Part shown: piece by piece, positions 18,556-26,976 of the stretch
Position numbering within the stretch: the first letter of the stretch is position 1
How the letters are laid out: the number at the start of each line of letters is the position of its first letter
Program-made: the position numbers and the translations under genes
Notes under the pieces: generated by a model
Databases searched by the model: none
What the model was told of the DNA's origin: nothing
Seen by the model: only the letters and a program-made list of their open reading frames with translations
NCBI RefSeq assembly: GCF_023101685.1
Contig: NZ_CP082164.1
Span: 7,130,001-7,194,000, forward strand
Source: Bradyrhizobium sp. 186
GTDB taxonomy: Bacteria > Pseudomonadota > Alphaproteobacteria > Rhizobiales > Xanthobacteraceae
Reading direction: 5' to 3'
Length of the DNA: 64,000 nucleotides

Positions 18556-18640
18556 TAATATAAAGCTAACGGGCGCATGAGAGTCAATCGAATTGGCGCC
18601 TCCACAGATTCATGAACGGAATCAATAGGATTCAAGTGCC

Positions 18641-20041
18641 ATGTACCTCATCACCCTCGACAGCGAGACCGACTTCGACGGCTGGCGCAAAGCTGCGCGC
18701 ACGCTCGCGCTGCATCAGGTCGCGCCGGCGGACGTGACGTGGGGTGTGCAAGGCCAAACGCAGGACCGGATGCCGCCCGGCCTGTCGGAAGCGCCAAGCC
18801 TTCCGCCGATCGAGACCGAAACCACATTCAGCGTGCCGGCCAATTTCATCGAGCTCGCACGCATCGCGATCCTGCATCGCGACGACGAACGCTTTGCGCT
18901 CCTCTATCGCTTGCTGTGGCGGTTGAAGGCCGATCACGATCTTCTGGAAACGATGGCCGATCCCGACGTGGCGCAGGCTGCCGCAATGGCCGGCAGCGTG
19001 CAGCGCGACGCGCAACGGATGCGCGACATCGTCCGTTTCCGCGAGATCGGGCGCGAGCAGAAGGCGCATTACGCCACCTGGTTCGAGCCGGAGCACCACA
19101 TCGTCGCTTTCACCGCGCCGTTTTTCGCCCGCCGCTTTGCCGACATGCCCTGGTCGATCCTCACGCCTGATATCTGCGCTCATTGGGACGGTCATGCGAT
19201 CTCTTTCACGCCGGGGATCAGCCGGACGGAGAAGCCCGCGCCGGGCCGCCTGGAGGAAACCTGGCGTCGCCATTTCCAGCCGGACCGGATGCCGACGCCT
19301 GAAGCACCGAGGACGCGCCCGAGGAACCTCCAGGAAGCGTCGATACTTGGACCCCTGCTCGCTGATGCCGAACGCTGGACCGGCGGGCGGATTTCCCCGC
19401 GCCCGGAGGCTCCCGTGACACGCAAGACCACAGCCGGCGACGATCTCGAAAGGCTTCGGGAGGAAGCCGCCCACTGCCGCGCCTGCCACCTCTACAAGGA
19501 CGCCACGCAGACCGTGTTCGGCGAAGGCCCGAAGTCCGCCAACATCATGCTGGTCGGCGAGCAACCCGGCGACAAGGAAGATCTCGCCGGCCATCCCTTC
19601 GTCGGCCCGGCCGGTCAGATGCTCGATCGGGCGCTGGAGGAGGCCGGCGTCGACCGCAAGAAGGTCTATGTCACCAACGCGGTGAAACACTTCAAATTCG
19701 TGCCGCGCGGCAAAATCCGCCTGCACCAGAAGCCGGCGACGCCCGAGATCCGGGCATGCCGACAGTGGTATGAGCGGGAAGTTTCGGCAATCCAGCCCGA
19801 TCTCATCGTGGCGATGGGCGCGACCGCCGCACAAAGCGTGTTCGGCAAGATCACTCCGATCGGCAAAAACCGTGGCCGGCTGATCGATCTTCCCGACGGC
19901 CGCAAGGCGCTGGTGACGGTGCACCCGTCCTATCTGCTCCGGCTGCCGGATCCGAAGGCCAAGGTGTTGGAATATCAGCGCTTTGTCGAGGATCTGAAGA
20001 TCGCCGCCACCTTGCAGAAGAAATCCGCGCGCGCCGCCTAA
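18641..20041 (+). CDS. udgX: UdgX-type uracil-DNA glycosylase fused to DUF4130-type domain
   Basis: A 466-residue two-domain protein. Residues 1 to about 240 resemble the DUF4130/TIGR03915 domain found with DNA-repair enzymes. Residues about 260-460 are a family 4-like uracil-DNA glycosylase: Fe-S cysteines (HCRACHLY and later RACRQW), GEQPGDKEDLAGHPFVGPAG, and the VHPSYLLR motif. The loop GKIRLHQKP with His362 is the UdgX hallmark; in characterised UdgX this His forms a covalent bond to the uracil-derived site. The gene is divergent from imuA across the LexA box, so it is probably SOS-regulated. Confidence 0.9.
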   Translation: MYLITLDSETDFDGWRKAARTLALHQVAPADVTWGVQGQTQDRMPPGLSEAPSLPPIETETTFSVPANFIELARIAILHRDDERFALLYRLLWRLKADHDLLETMADPDVAQAAAMAGSVQRDAQRMRDIVRFREIGREQKAHYATWFEPEHHIVAFTAPFFARRFADMPWSILTPDICAHWDGHAISFTPGISRTEKPAPGRLEETWRRHFQPDRMPTPEAPRTRPRNLQEASILGPLLADAERWTGGRISPRPEAPVTRKTTAGDDLERLREEAAHCRACHLYKDATQTVFGEGPKSANIMLVGEQPGDKEDLAGHPFVGPAGQMLDRALEEAGVDRKKVYVTNAVKHFKFVPRGKIRLHQKPATPEIRACRQWYEREVSAIQPDLIVAMGATAAQSVFGKITPIGKNRGRLIDLPDGRKALVTVHPSYLLRLPDPKAKVLEYQRFVEDLKIAATLQKKSARAA

Positions 20042-20139
20042 ATGCTGGCGGCAAAACGCCTTTCAGGCGCCGCTTGTCATCCAGCCTTCAAATCCATCGC
20101 GGACAATAGCCCTTACAGAAAGTTAAGGGGCGTCCAGAG

Positions 20140-21768
20140 ATGACCGACGTTGCATTCGACCGCGCGGTAGCCGATCCCGCGCCGATCCAGCCGGCCTCGC
20201 GGCCAAATCTCGACAAGGGATTCAACCCGCTGACGATGATCCTGTTCTTCGGCATCCTCGCCGCAGGCCTGCTGTTCGTCGCCTACAGCATCTATGTCGA
20301 CGTCAACGCGACCGGCACGAAGGTGACGACCTTCCTGCCCTACCTCCTCTTGTTCGTCGCGCTGCTGATCGCGCTCGGCTTCGAATTCGTCAACGGCTTC
20401 CACGACACCGCCAATGCAGTAGCCACCGTGATCTACACCCACTCACTGCCGGCCGAAGTCGCCGTGATGTGGTCAGGCTTCTTCAACTTCCTCGGCGTGC
20501 TCGCGTCCTCCGGCGCGGTCGCCTTCGGCATCGTATCGCTGCTGCCGGTCGAGCTGATCCTCCAGGTCGGCTCCAGCGCCGGCTTCGCGATGGTGTTCGC
20601 ACTGCTGATCGCCGCGATCCTGTGGAATCTCGGCACCTGGTTCTTCGGCCTGCCTGCCTCCTCCTCGCACACGCTGATCGGCTCGATCATCGGCGTCGGT
20701 ATCGCCAACGCCGTCATGCGCGGCCGCGACGGCACCTCGGGCGTGGACTGGAGCAAGGCGACCGAGATCGGCTACGCGCTGCTGCTGTCGCCGCTGGTCG
20801 GCTTCATCTGCGCCGCCGTGCTGTTGCTGCTCCTCAAGTTCATCGTGCGCAACCCGGCACTCTATGCTGCGCCCGAAGGCAACAAGGCGCCGCCGCTCTG
20901 GATCCGTGGTCTGCTGATCGCGACCTGCACAGGCGTCAGCTTTGCGCACGGCTCGAACGACGGTCAGAAGGGCATGGGTCTGATCATGCTGATCCTGATC
21001 GGCACCGTGCCGACAGCCTACGCGCTCAACCGCGCGCTGCCGGAATCGCAAGTCGTCCAATTCCAGAAGACCTCGGACGCCGCCTCCAAGGTGATCGCGG
21101 CGAAGGGCGCCGGCCACAGCATCATCGGCGATCCCCGTCCGGCGGTGACGCAGTACATCGCGCTGCACCACATCAACGAGGGCACCTATCCCTCGCTCGC
21201 CGCGCTGGTGAAGGACGTCGGCGACCAGGTCGCCAAATACGGCTCACTGACCAAGGTACCCGCGGAAGCCGTCGGCAACACCCGCAACGACATGTACCTG
21301 ACTTCGGAAGCCATCCGCTTCCTGATGAAGGACAAGGAAAACGATCTCAACAAGGACGAGGTCACGACCTTGAACGCCTACAAGGGCTCGCTCGATGCCG
21401 CCACCAAGTTCATCCCGACCTGGGTGAAGGTTGCGGTGGCGATCGCGCTCGGTCTCGGCACCATGATCGGCTGGAAGCGCATCGTGGTCACGGTCGGTGA
21501 GAAGATCGGCAAGACCCATCTCACCTATGCGCAGGGAGCGTCGGCCGAGCTCGTCGCCGCGGCAACGATCGGCGCCGCCGATGTGTTCGGCCTCCCGGTC
21601 TCGACCACGCATGTGCTGTCGTCCGGCGTCGCCGGTACCATGGCCGCCAACGGCTCCGGCCTGCAATGGTCGACCATCCGCAACCTGCTGATGGCCTGGG
21701 TGCTGACGCTGCCCTGCGCGATCGCGTTGTCGGCCACGCTCTACGTGATCTTCTCGCGCATCTTCTGA
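20140..21768 (+). CDS. pit: inorganic phosphate transporter, Pit family
   Basis: A 542-residue inner-membrane symporter for phosphate (probably as a metal-phosphate complex). Both PHO4-family signature halves are present: FEFVNGFHDTANAVATVIYT near residue 87 and the C-terminal FGLPVSTTHVLSSGVAGTM; GTWFFGLPASSSHTLIGSIIG lies between them. About 10-12 hydrophobic segments surround a soluble insert at residues 305-420. Length is in the normal range. It is a monocistronic unit; a palindromic repeat follows its stop codon. Confidence 0.92.
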   Translation: MTDVAFDRAVADPAPIQPASRPNLDKGFNPLTMILFFGILAAGLLFVAYSIYVDVNATGTKVTTFLPYLLLFVALLIALGFEFVNGFHDTANAVATVIYTHSLPAEVAVMWSGFFNFLGVLASSGAVAFGIVSLLPVELILQVGSSAGFAMVFALLIAAILWNLGTWFFGLPASSSHTLIGSIIGVGIANAVMRGRDGTSGVDWSKATEIGYALLLSPLVGFICAAVLLLLLKFIVRNPALYAAPEGNKAPPLWIRGLLIATCTGVSFAHGSNDGQKGMGLIMLILIGTVPTAYALNRALPESQVVQFQKTSDAASKVIAAKGAGHSIIGDPRPAVTQYIALHHINEGTYPSLAALVKDVGDQVAKYGSLTKVPAEAVGNTRNDMYLTSEAIRFLMKDKENDLNKDEVTTLNAYKGSLDAATKFIPTWVKVAVAIALGLGTMIGWKRIVVTVGEKIGKTHLTYAQGASAELVAAATIGAADVFGLPVSTTHVLSSGVAGTMAANGSGLQWSTIRNLLMAWVLTLPCAIALSATLYVIFSRIF

Positions 21769-21775
21769 AGACGTC

Positions 21776-21924
21776 TCCTCTCCCTCCCCGTTCTTACGGG
21801 GAGAGGGTTGGGGTGAGGGGCTACTGCTGCGATCACGGTGGGAGACGGACTCGCGGAGAGTCCCCCTCACCCGGAATTCAAGCTGCGCTTGAATTCCGAC
21901 CTTTCCCCGCAAGCGGGGCGAGGT
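21776..21924. repeat. palindromic intergenic repeat, same type as the dnaE2 insertion
   Basis: The unit contains CTCCCCGttcttaCGGGGAG (about 21784-21802), a perfect 11-base stem GGAATTCAAGC-tgc-GCTTGAATTCC at 21873-21897, and TTTCCCCGCAAGCGGGG at 21902-21918. It fills the gap between convergent pit and the M20 amidohydrolase gene. The outer stems match those of the element within dnaE2; the central hairpin differs. It could also help end transcription from both sides. Confidence 0.65.
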
Positions 21925-21940
21925 AAATGACGATCCGAGC

Positions 21941-23113
21941 CTACGACGCCGCGAGCGATTCCTCGACCAGCTTGACCCAGTAAGACGTGCCGAAGACGAT
22001 CGCCTCGTCGTCGAAATTGTAGGCGGGGTGATGCAGGCCGGCGCTGTCGCCGTTGCCGCAGAAGATGAAGGCGCCGGGGCGCGCTTCCAGCATGTAGGCA
22101 AAATCCTCGCCGCCCATCAGCGGCGGCATCTCGTGCACGTTGGCGTCGCCCGCGACCTGCTTGGCGATGCGCCGCGCCACCTCGGTCTCCGCCGCGTGAT
22201 TGTTCACGACAGGATAATTGCGCTTGTAGTGCAGATCGATCTTTGCACCCGTGATCTGCGCCACGCCCGCCACCACTTCGCGCACGCGCTTCTCGACGAG
22301 CTTGCGCACCTCTGGCGACAGCGTGCGGATAGTGCCCTTCAGTTCTGCCGTCTGCGGGATGACGTTGCGGGCATTGCCGGCGTGAAACTCGCAGATCGAG
22401 ATGACGGCCGATTCCAAGGGATCGACGCTGCGCGCGACGATCGACTGCAACGCCGTGATCAGCTGCGCGCCGACCAGCACGGAATCGACGCATTTATGCG
22501 GACGCGCGGCGTGTCCGCCGAGGCCCTCGATCTTGATGTCGACCTCGTCGGTCGCCGCCATGATCGGGCCCGACCGGATCGCGAACGAGCCGATCGGAAT
22601 GCCGGGACCGTTGTGCATGCCATAGACCTGCTCGATGCCGAAGCGCTCCATCAGGCCGTCCTTGACCATGGCCGCACCGCCGGCGCCGCCCTCCTCGGCG
22701 GGCTGGAAGATCACCACCGCATCGCCGGCGAAGTTGCGGGTCTCTGCGAGGTAGCGCGCGGCGCCCAGCAGCATCGCGGTGTGGCCGTCATGGCCGCAGG
22801 CGTGCATCTTGCCCGGATTCTTGGAGGCGTAAGGCAGGTTGGTCTGCTCCTCGACAGGCAGCGCGTCCATGTCGGCGCGCAGGCCAATGGTCTTGAGGCC
22901 CTCGCCAGCCGGTCTGTTGCCCTTGATCACGCCGACCACGCCGGTCTGGCCGAGGCCCGTCACGACCTCATCGCAACCGAACTCGCGCAAGCGGTCCGCG
23001 ACAAATGCTGCGGTGCGGTGAACATCGTACAGCAGCTCGGGATGCTGGTGGATATCCCGCCGCCAGGCCTGGATGTCGGGTTGAAGGTCGGCGACGCGGT
23101 TCACGATGGGCAT
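21941..23113 (-). CDS. M20 family metallo-amidohydrolase (hippurate hydrolase type)
   Basis: A 390-residue zinc or manganese peptidase-like amidohydrolase (M20D, hippuricase/N-acyl amino acid amidohydrolase group). Metal-site motifs are HACGHDGHTAMLLGAARYL and FQPAEEGGAGGAAMV; the second metal-binding region is ...PPLMGGEDFAYMLE. The dimerisation domain lies in between. ATG 23113 (MPIVNRV) is preferred to a TTG four codons upstream. It hydrolyses an N-acyl or N-carbamoyl amino acid; the substrate is not determined. It stands alone, convergent with pit and divergent from a GMC oxidoreductase. Confidence 0.9.
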   Translation of the reverse strand: MPIVNRVADLQPDIQAWRRDIHQHPELLYDVHRTAAFVADRLREFGCDEVVTGLGQTGVVGVIKGNRPAGEGLKTIGLRADMDALPVEEQTNLPYASKNPGKMHACGHDGHTAMLLGAARYLAETRNFAGDAVVIFQPAEEGGAGGAAMVKDGLMERFGIEQVYGMHNGPGIPIGSFAIRSGPIMAATDEVDIKIEGLGGHAARPHKCVDSVLVGAQLITALQSIVARSVDPLESAVISICEFHAGNARNVIPQTAELKGTIRTLSPEVRKLVEKRVREVVAGVAQITGAKIDLHYKRNYPVVNNHAAETEVARRIAKQVAGDANVHEMPPLMGGEDFAYMLEARPGAFIFCGNGDSAGLHHPAYNFDDEAIVFGTSYWVKLVEESLAAS

Positions 23114-23288
23114 GGAGGATCTCAAGCTTTGTTGGGAATGCAGGACTGTCTACCATGCAAGCGCCAGTCCACCCAACTGCCCCGGACAGGGGGTCTAGCC
23201 TTGCCCGCCCAGCATAGCCGGGCTTGTCCCGGTCCGCCGCGTCTGCCTATTAGGACGGAACGTTAAGTGACCATCCGGGTGGATCAGA

Positions 23289-24911
23289 ATGCCAAGGCGG
23301 CTCGAAGGTGAGTTTGACTATATCGTGGTCGGGGCCGGCACGGCGGGCTGCATCGTCGCCAACCGGTTGTCGGCCGATCCCAAGAACCGCGTCCTGATCC
23401 TCGAGGCCGGCGGCGACGACAACTGGATCTGGTTCCACATCCCGGTCGGCTATCTCTTCGCGATCGGCAATCCGCGCTCGGACTGGATGTTCAAGACCGA
23501 GGCCGAGCCCGGTCTCAACGGCCGCTCGCTCGCCTATCCCCGCGGCAAGGTGATCGGCGGCTCTTCGGCGATCAACGCCATGATTTCGATGCGCGGACAG
23601 TCCGCCGATTACGACCATTGGCGCCAGCTCGGGATGACCGGCTGGGGCTATGACGACGTGTTGCCGCTGTTCAAGCGGCTGGAAGACCACTTTCTCGGCG
23701 CGAGCGAGCATCACGGCGCGGGCGGCGGCTGGCGCATCGAGGCGCCGCGGCTGTCATGGACCGTTCTCGACGCCGTCGGCGACGCCGCCGAGGAGATGGG
23801 CATCAAGCGCATTCCGGATTTCAACACCGGCGACAACGAAGGCACGAGCTATTTCCACGTCAACCAGAAGCGCGGCCGGCGCTGGTCGTCGGCGCGCGGC
23901 TTCCTCAAGCCCGCACTGAACCGCCAAAATCTGCGGCTCGAGAAGCACGTGCTGGTCGATCGTCTCATCATCGAGCAGGGCCGCGCCGTCGGCGTGCGCT
24001 TCATCCAGAACGGCGAGATCGTCGAGGCGCGCGCCAAGCGCGAGGTGATCCTCTCGGCAGGCTCGATCGGCTCGGTCCAGGTGCTGCATCGTTCCGGCAT
24101 CGGACCCGCCAACTGGCTGTCGCCGCTCGGCATCGACATCGTCATGGACAAGCCCGGCGTCGGTCGCAATCTCCAGGACCATCTCCAGCAGCGCGCGATC
24201 TACAAGGTCGAGGGCGTCCGCACGCTGAACGAGACCTATTACAATCTGGTCCGCCGCGGCCTGATGGGGCTCGACTACGCCTTCCGCCGCCGCGGTCCGC
24301 TGACCATGGCACCGTCGCAGCTCGGCATCTTCACGCGCTCCGATGCGACGCGCGCCCGCGCCAACATCCAGTTCCACGTGCAGCCACTGTCGCTCGACAA
24401 GTTTGGCGATCCCCTGCACCGCTTCCCTGCCATCACCGTGAGCGCATGCAATCTCCAGCCGACCTCGCGTGGCACCGTGCGGCTACGCTCGGCGGCGATC
24501 GAAGAGAAGCCGATCATCGCGCCAAACTATCTGTCGACCGACGACGACCGCCAGGTTGGCGCCGACGCCATTCGCACCACCCGCCGCCTGATGCAGCAGA
24601 AGGCGCTCGCCAAATATCGGCCGAGCGAATATTTGCCCGGCCCCTCCGTCGGCGATGACGATGCCTCGCTTGCGAAGGCCGCCGGCGACATCGGCACCAC
24701 CATCTTCCATCCCGTCGGCACCGCGAAGATGGGCGCGGCGAATGATCCGATGGCGGTCGTCGACGAGCGCCTGCGCTTCTACGGGTTAGACAATCTGCGT
24801 ATTGTCGATGCTTCGATCATGCCGACCATCACCTCGGGCAACACCAACACACCGACCGCGATGATCGCCGAGAAAGGCGCGACGATGATTCTGGAGGATG
24901 CGAAGTCGTAG
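23289..24911 (+). CDS. GMC family FAD-dependent oxidoreductase (choline/alcohol dehydrogenase-like)
   Basis: A 540-residue flavoenzyme. The N-terminal FAD fold is FDYIVVGAGTAGCIVANRL, followed by the GMC signature 1 region YPRGKVIGGSSAINAMI and signature 2 around ILSAGSIGSVQVLHRSGIG; the C-terminal substrate domain has HPVGTAKMG with the catalytic His and SGNTNTPTAMIAE. Length is typical. Members oxidise choline, polyethylene glycol or other alcohols; neighbours do not indicate which. No signal peptide is visible. It ends about 100 bases before the metallophosphoesterase gene on the same strand. Confidence 0.9.
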   Translation: MPRRLEGEFDYIVVGAGTAGCIVANRLSADPKNRVLILEAGGDDNWIWFHIPVGYLFAIGNPRSDWMFKTEAEPGLNGRSLAYPRGKVIGGSSAINAMISMRGQSADYDHWRQLGMTGWGYDDVLPLFKRLEDHFLGASEHHGAGGGWRIEAPRLSWTVLDAVGDAAEEMGIKRIPDFNTGDNEGTSYFHVNQKRGRRWSSARGFLKPALNRQNLRLEKHVLVDRLIIEQGRAVGVRFIQNGEIVEARAKREVILSAGSIGSVQVLHRSGIGPANWLSPLGIDIVMDKPGVGRNLQDHLQQRAIYKVEGVRTLNETYYNLVRRGLMGLDYAFRRRGPLTMAPSQLGIFTRSDATRARANIQFHVQPLSLDKFGDPLHRFPAITVSACNLQPTSRGTVRLRSAAIEEKPIIAPNYLSTDDDRQVGADAIRTTRRLMQQKALAKYRPSEYLPGPSVGDDDASLAKAAGDIGTTIFHPVGTAKMGAANDPMAVVDERLRFYGLDNLRIVDASIMPTITSGNTNTPTAMIAEKGATMILEDAKS

Positions 24912-25014
24912 CGAGACCTTTCCTCACGAAAACGTCATCATCCTCTCGCGAATAAACTCGCCCCTCGCCCAATCACCTCCCCGAAGCCCAATTCCGGGCG
25001 AGAGGAGCTGCGCG

Positions 25015-25953
25015 ATGAGCGGACACGATCACGGCGAAGACGGCGTCAGCCGCCGCAAGGTGCTGGAATGCATGACCTGGGCCGGTACCGGGGTGCTCTG
25101 GACCATCACGGGCGGGGTGCCGCGCTCGCTCGGCATCATCGATTCCGCGCAGGCCGCGACCGCGCCCGGCATGACCTTCCTTCAGATCAGCGACAGCCAT
25201 GTTGGTTTCGACAAGCCGGCCAATCCCAATGCGCTGGGCACGCTGGAGGAAGCCGTCAACAAGATCAACGCGATGCCGGCCAAGCCGTCGTTCATGATCC
25301 ACACCGGCGACATCACCCATCTGTCCAAGGCCGCCGAATTCGACAATGCCGAGCGCATCATCTCGCAGAGCAAGCTCGACGTGCACTACGTGCCCGGCGA
25401 GCATGACTTCCTCGACGAGGAGGTGAAGTTCTATCGCGACCGCTACGGCCGCGGCACCAAGGGCCAGGGCTGGTATTCCTTCGACGCCGGCGGCGTGCAC
25501 TTCATCGGCCTCGTCAACGTCGTCGACCTCAAGGCCGGCGGCCTCGGCAATCTCGGCGCCGAGCAGCTCGCCTGGCTCGAGGACGATCTCCGCGGCAAAT
25601 CGAAATCCACACCAATCGTGCTGTTCGCCCACATCCCGCTTTGGACCGTCTATCCGGAATGGGGCTGGGGCACCGAGGACGGCGGCCGCGCGCTTGAATA
25701 CGTCAAGGGCTTTGGCTCGGTCACCGTGCTGAACGGCCACATCCATCAGGTGATGCAGAAGGTCGAGGGCAACGTCACCTTCCACACCGCGCGCTCGACC
25801 GCCTTCCCGCAGCCGGCGCCGGGAGCCGCCTCCTCACCCGGACCGATGAAGGTCGAGGACGCAAAACTGCGCTCCATGCTCGGCGTTGCCAGCATCAACT
25901 TCAAGCAGAACGAGCAGCGGCTCGCGATCATCGACACGCCGATCCAGGGTTGA
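25015..25953 (+). CDS. exported metallophosphoesterase (calcineurin-like)
   Basis: A 312-residue protein with all five calcineurin-like metal-site blocks in order: ISDSHVGFD, HTGDITH, VPGEHD, FAHIPLW and LNGHIHQ. ATG 25015 is chosen for the GAGAGGAG ribosome site just upstream. The N-terminus holds SRRKVLECMTWAGTGVLWTITGG, a twin-arginine-like export signal, so action in the periplasm is likely. The substrate (phosphomonoester, diester or nucleotide) is unknown. It is the first of four same-strand genes: phosphoesterase, cupredoxin, ECF sigma and anti-sigma. Confidence 0.85.
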   Translation: MSGHDHGEDGVSRRKVLECMTWAGTGVLWTITGGVPRSLGIIDSAQAATAPGMTFLQISDSHVGFDKPANPNALGTLEEAVNKINAMPAKPSFMIHTGDITHLSKAAEFDNAERIISQSKLDVHYVPGEHDFLDEEVKFYRDRYGRGTKGQGWYSFDAGGVHFIGLVNVVDLKAGGLGNLGAEQLAWLEDDLRGKSKSTPIVLFAHIPLWTVYPEWGWGTEDGGRALEYVKGFGSVTVLNGHIHQVMQKVEGNVTFHTARSTAFPQPAPGAASSPGPMKVEDAKLRSMLGVASINFKQNEQRLAIIDTPIQG

Positions 25954-25988
25954 TCCAGGGCTAATCCGAGGCTGAACGGAAGTTGACA

Positions 25989-26312
25989 ATGAAGACACTC
26001 AATCGCCGCGACTTCGGTGTCGCCGTGGCCGCGGCCATCCTGCTGCCCGTCACAAACGCCCGCGCCGACGACATGGAGGTGCATATCGACAATTTCGTCT
26101 TCCAGCCGGCCGAGCTCAAGATCAAGGCCGGCGCCACTGTGACCTGGACCAACCGGGACGACATCCCCCACACCGTCGTGGCGGCCGGCAAGTTCAGGTC
26201 CAAGACCCTGGACACCGACGACAAGTTCTCCTTCACCTTCACCAATGCGGGCGACTACAAATATTTTTGTTCGCTGCACCCGCACATGACGGGGATGATC
26301 AAGGTTGAGTAA
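25989..26312 (+). CDS. amicyanin-like cupredoxin
   Basis: A 107-residue blue-copper protein. A twin-arginine-like signal sequence (NRRDFGVAVAAAILLPVTNARA) leads to a single cupredoxin domain. Candidate type 1 copper ligands are His61 in DIPHTV and the loop C94-x2-H97-x2-M100 (FCSLHPHM), the short loop spacing of amicyanins. It should carry one electron or bind copper in the periplasm. ATG 25989 is used rather than the TTG two codons upstream. It lies 35 bases after the metallophosphoesterase gene and 115 bases before the sigma-factor gene. Confidence 0.88.
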   Translation: MKTLNRRDFGVAVAAAILLPVTNARADDMEVHIDNFVFQPAELKIKAGATVTWTNRDDIPHTVVAAGKFRSKTLDTDDKFSFTFTNAGDYKYFCSLHPHMTGMIKVE

Positions 26313-26339
26313 CGTCTCAAACCAAGGCATCTCTGTCTT

Positions 26340-26369
26340 GCCCGGCCGGCGGTCCCACGCTGGCCGGGC
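26340..26369. terminator. GC-rich hairpin between cupredoxin and sigma-factor genes
   Basis: GCCCGGCC (26340-26347) pairs with GGCCGGGC (26362-26369) to give an 8-base perfect stem. There is no T-run after it, so it is not a canonical intrinsic terminator. It may attenuate or process the transcript between the effector pair and the regulator pair, or be a repeat fragment. Confidence 0.35.
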
Positions 26370-26427
26370 TCGCGCATCTTCAGCCGTATCCAGGGAAGAA
26401 ACGAAACAAGAGGCAAAGCGAGAGGCG

Positions 26428-26976
26428 ATGCCCGTCAGCGATGATTTCCAGAAGGCGCAGCGTTTCCGCGAGGCCGCCCTGCCCCATCTCGACGACGTCT
26501 ACACGCTCGCGCGCTATCTGCTGCGCGATGCCTCCGACGCCGAGGATGCGGTGCAGGAGTGCTATCTGCGCGCGCTGAAGCATTTTGACAGCTATCGCGG
26601 CCCAGCGATGAAGCCGTGGCTGTTCGCGATCCTGCGCAATGTCTGCAACGCCGAATATGCACGGCGTGCGCATTCGCATGCCGCAATGGAGGACAAACCC
26701 GGCACCGCCGAGCAGACGCCGATATGGCAGGAGACCGAGGCGAGCCCGGAGACGGAAGTGCTGCGCAGCCGCGATGCCGGCGCCATTCGCAAGCTGATCG
26801 ACGCACTCGCCGAACCGTTCAAGGAGACATTCGTGCTGCGGGAGATCAGTAACCTGTCCTATCGCGAAATCGCCGAGGCCGTCGGCGCCCCCGTCGGCAC
26901 CGTGATGTCCCGCCTCGCGCGCGCCCGCGCCATGCTGCGCACGGCCTGGATGGCGGAAGAGGAGCATTCGAAATGA
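26428..26976 (+). CDS. ECF RNA polymerase sigma factor
   Basis: A 182-residue sigma-70 family protein of the extracytoplasmic function type. Region 2 runs from about residue 17 (YTLARYLLRDASDAEDAVQECYLRAL, then FDSYRG and PWLFAILRNVC), and region 4 is near the C-terminus (LREISNLSYREIAEAVGAPVGTVMSRLARAR). The linker between them is acidic. ATG 26428 follows AGAGGCG. The stop overlaps the anti-sigma start by 4 bases, so the two are translationally coupled. It probably directs transcription of this locus, including the upstream phosphoesterase and cupredoxin, but no promoter match was identified. Confidence 0.9.
   Translation: MPVSDDFQKAQRFREAALPHLDDVYTLARYLLRDASDAEDAVQECYLRALKHFDSYRGPAMKPWLFAILRNVCNAEYARRAHSHAAMEDKPGTAEQTPIWQETEASPETEVLRSRDAGAIRKLIDALAEPFKETFVLREISNLSYREIAEAVGAPVGTVMSRLARARAMLRTAWMAEEEHSK

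Noticed and set aside
24898..25014. Upstream extension of the metallophosphoesterase
   Set aside because: The good ribosome site is directly before ATG 25015, and the extension would bury the twin-arginine-like signal inside the protein.
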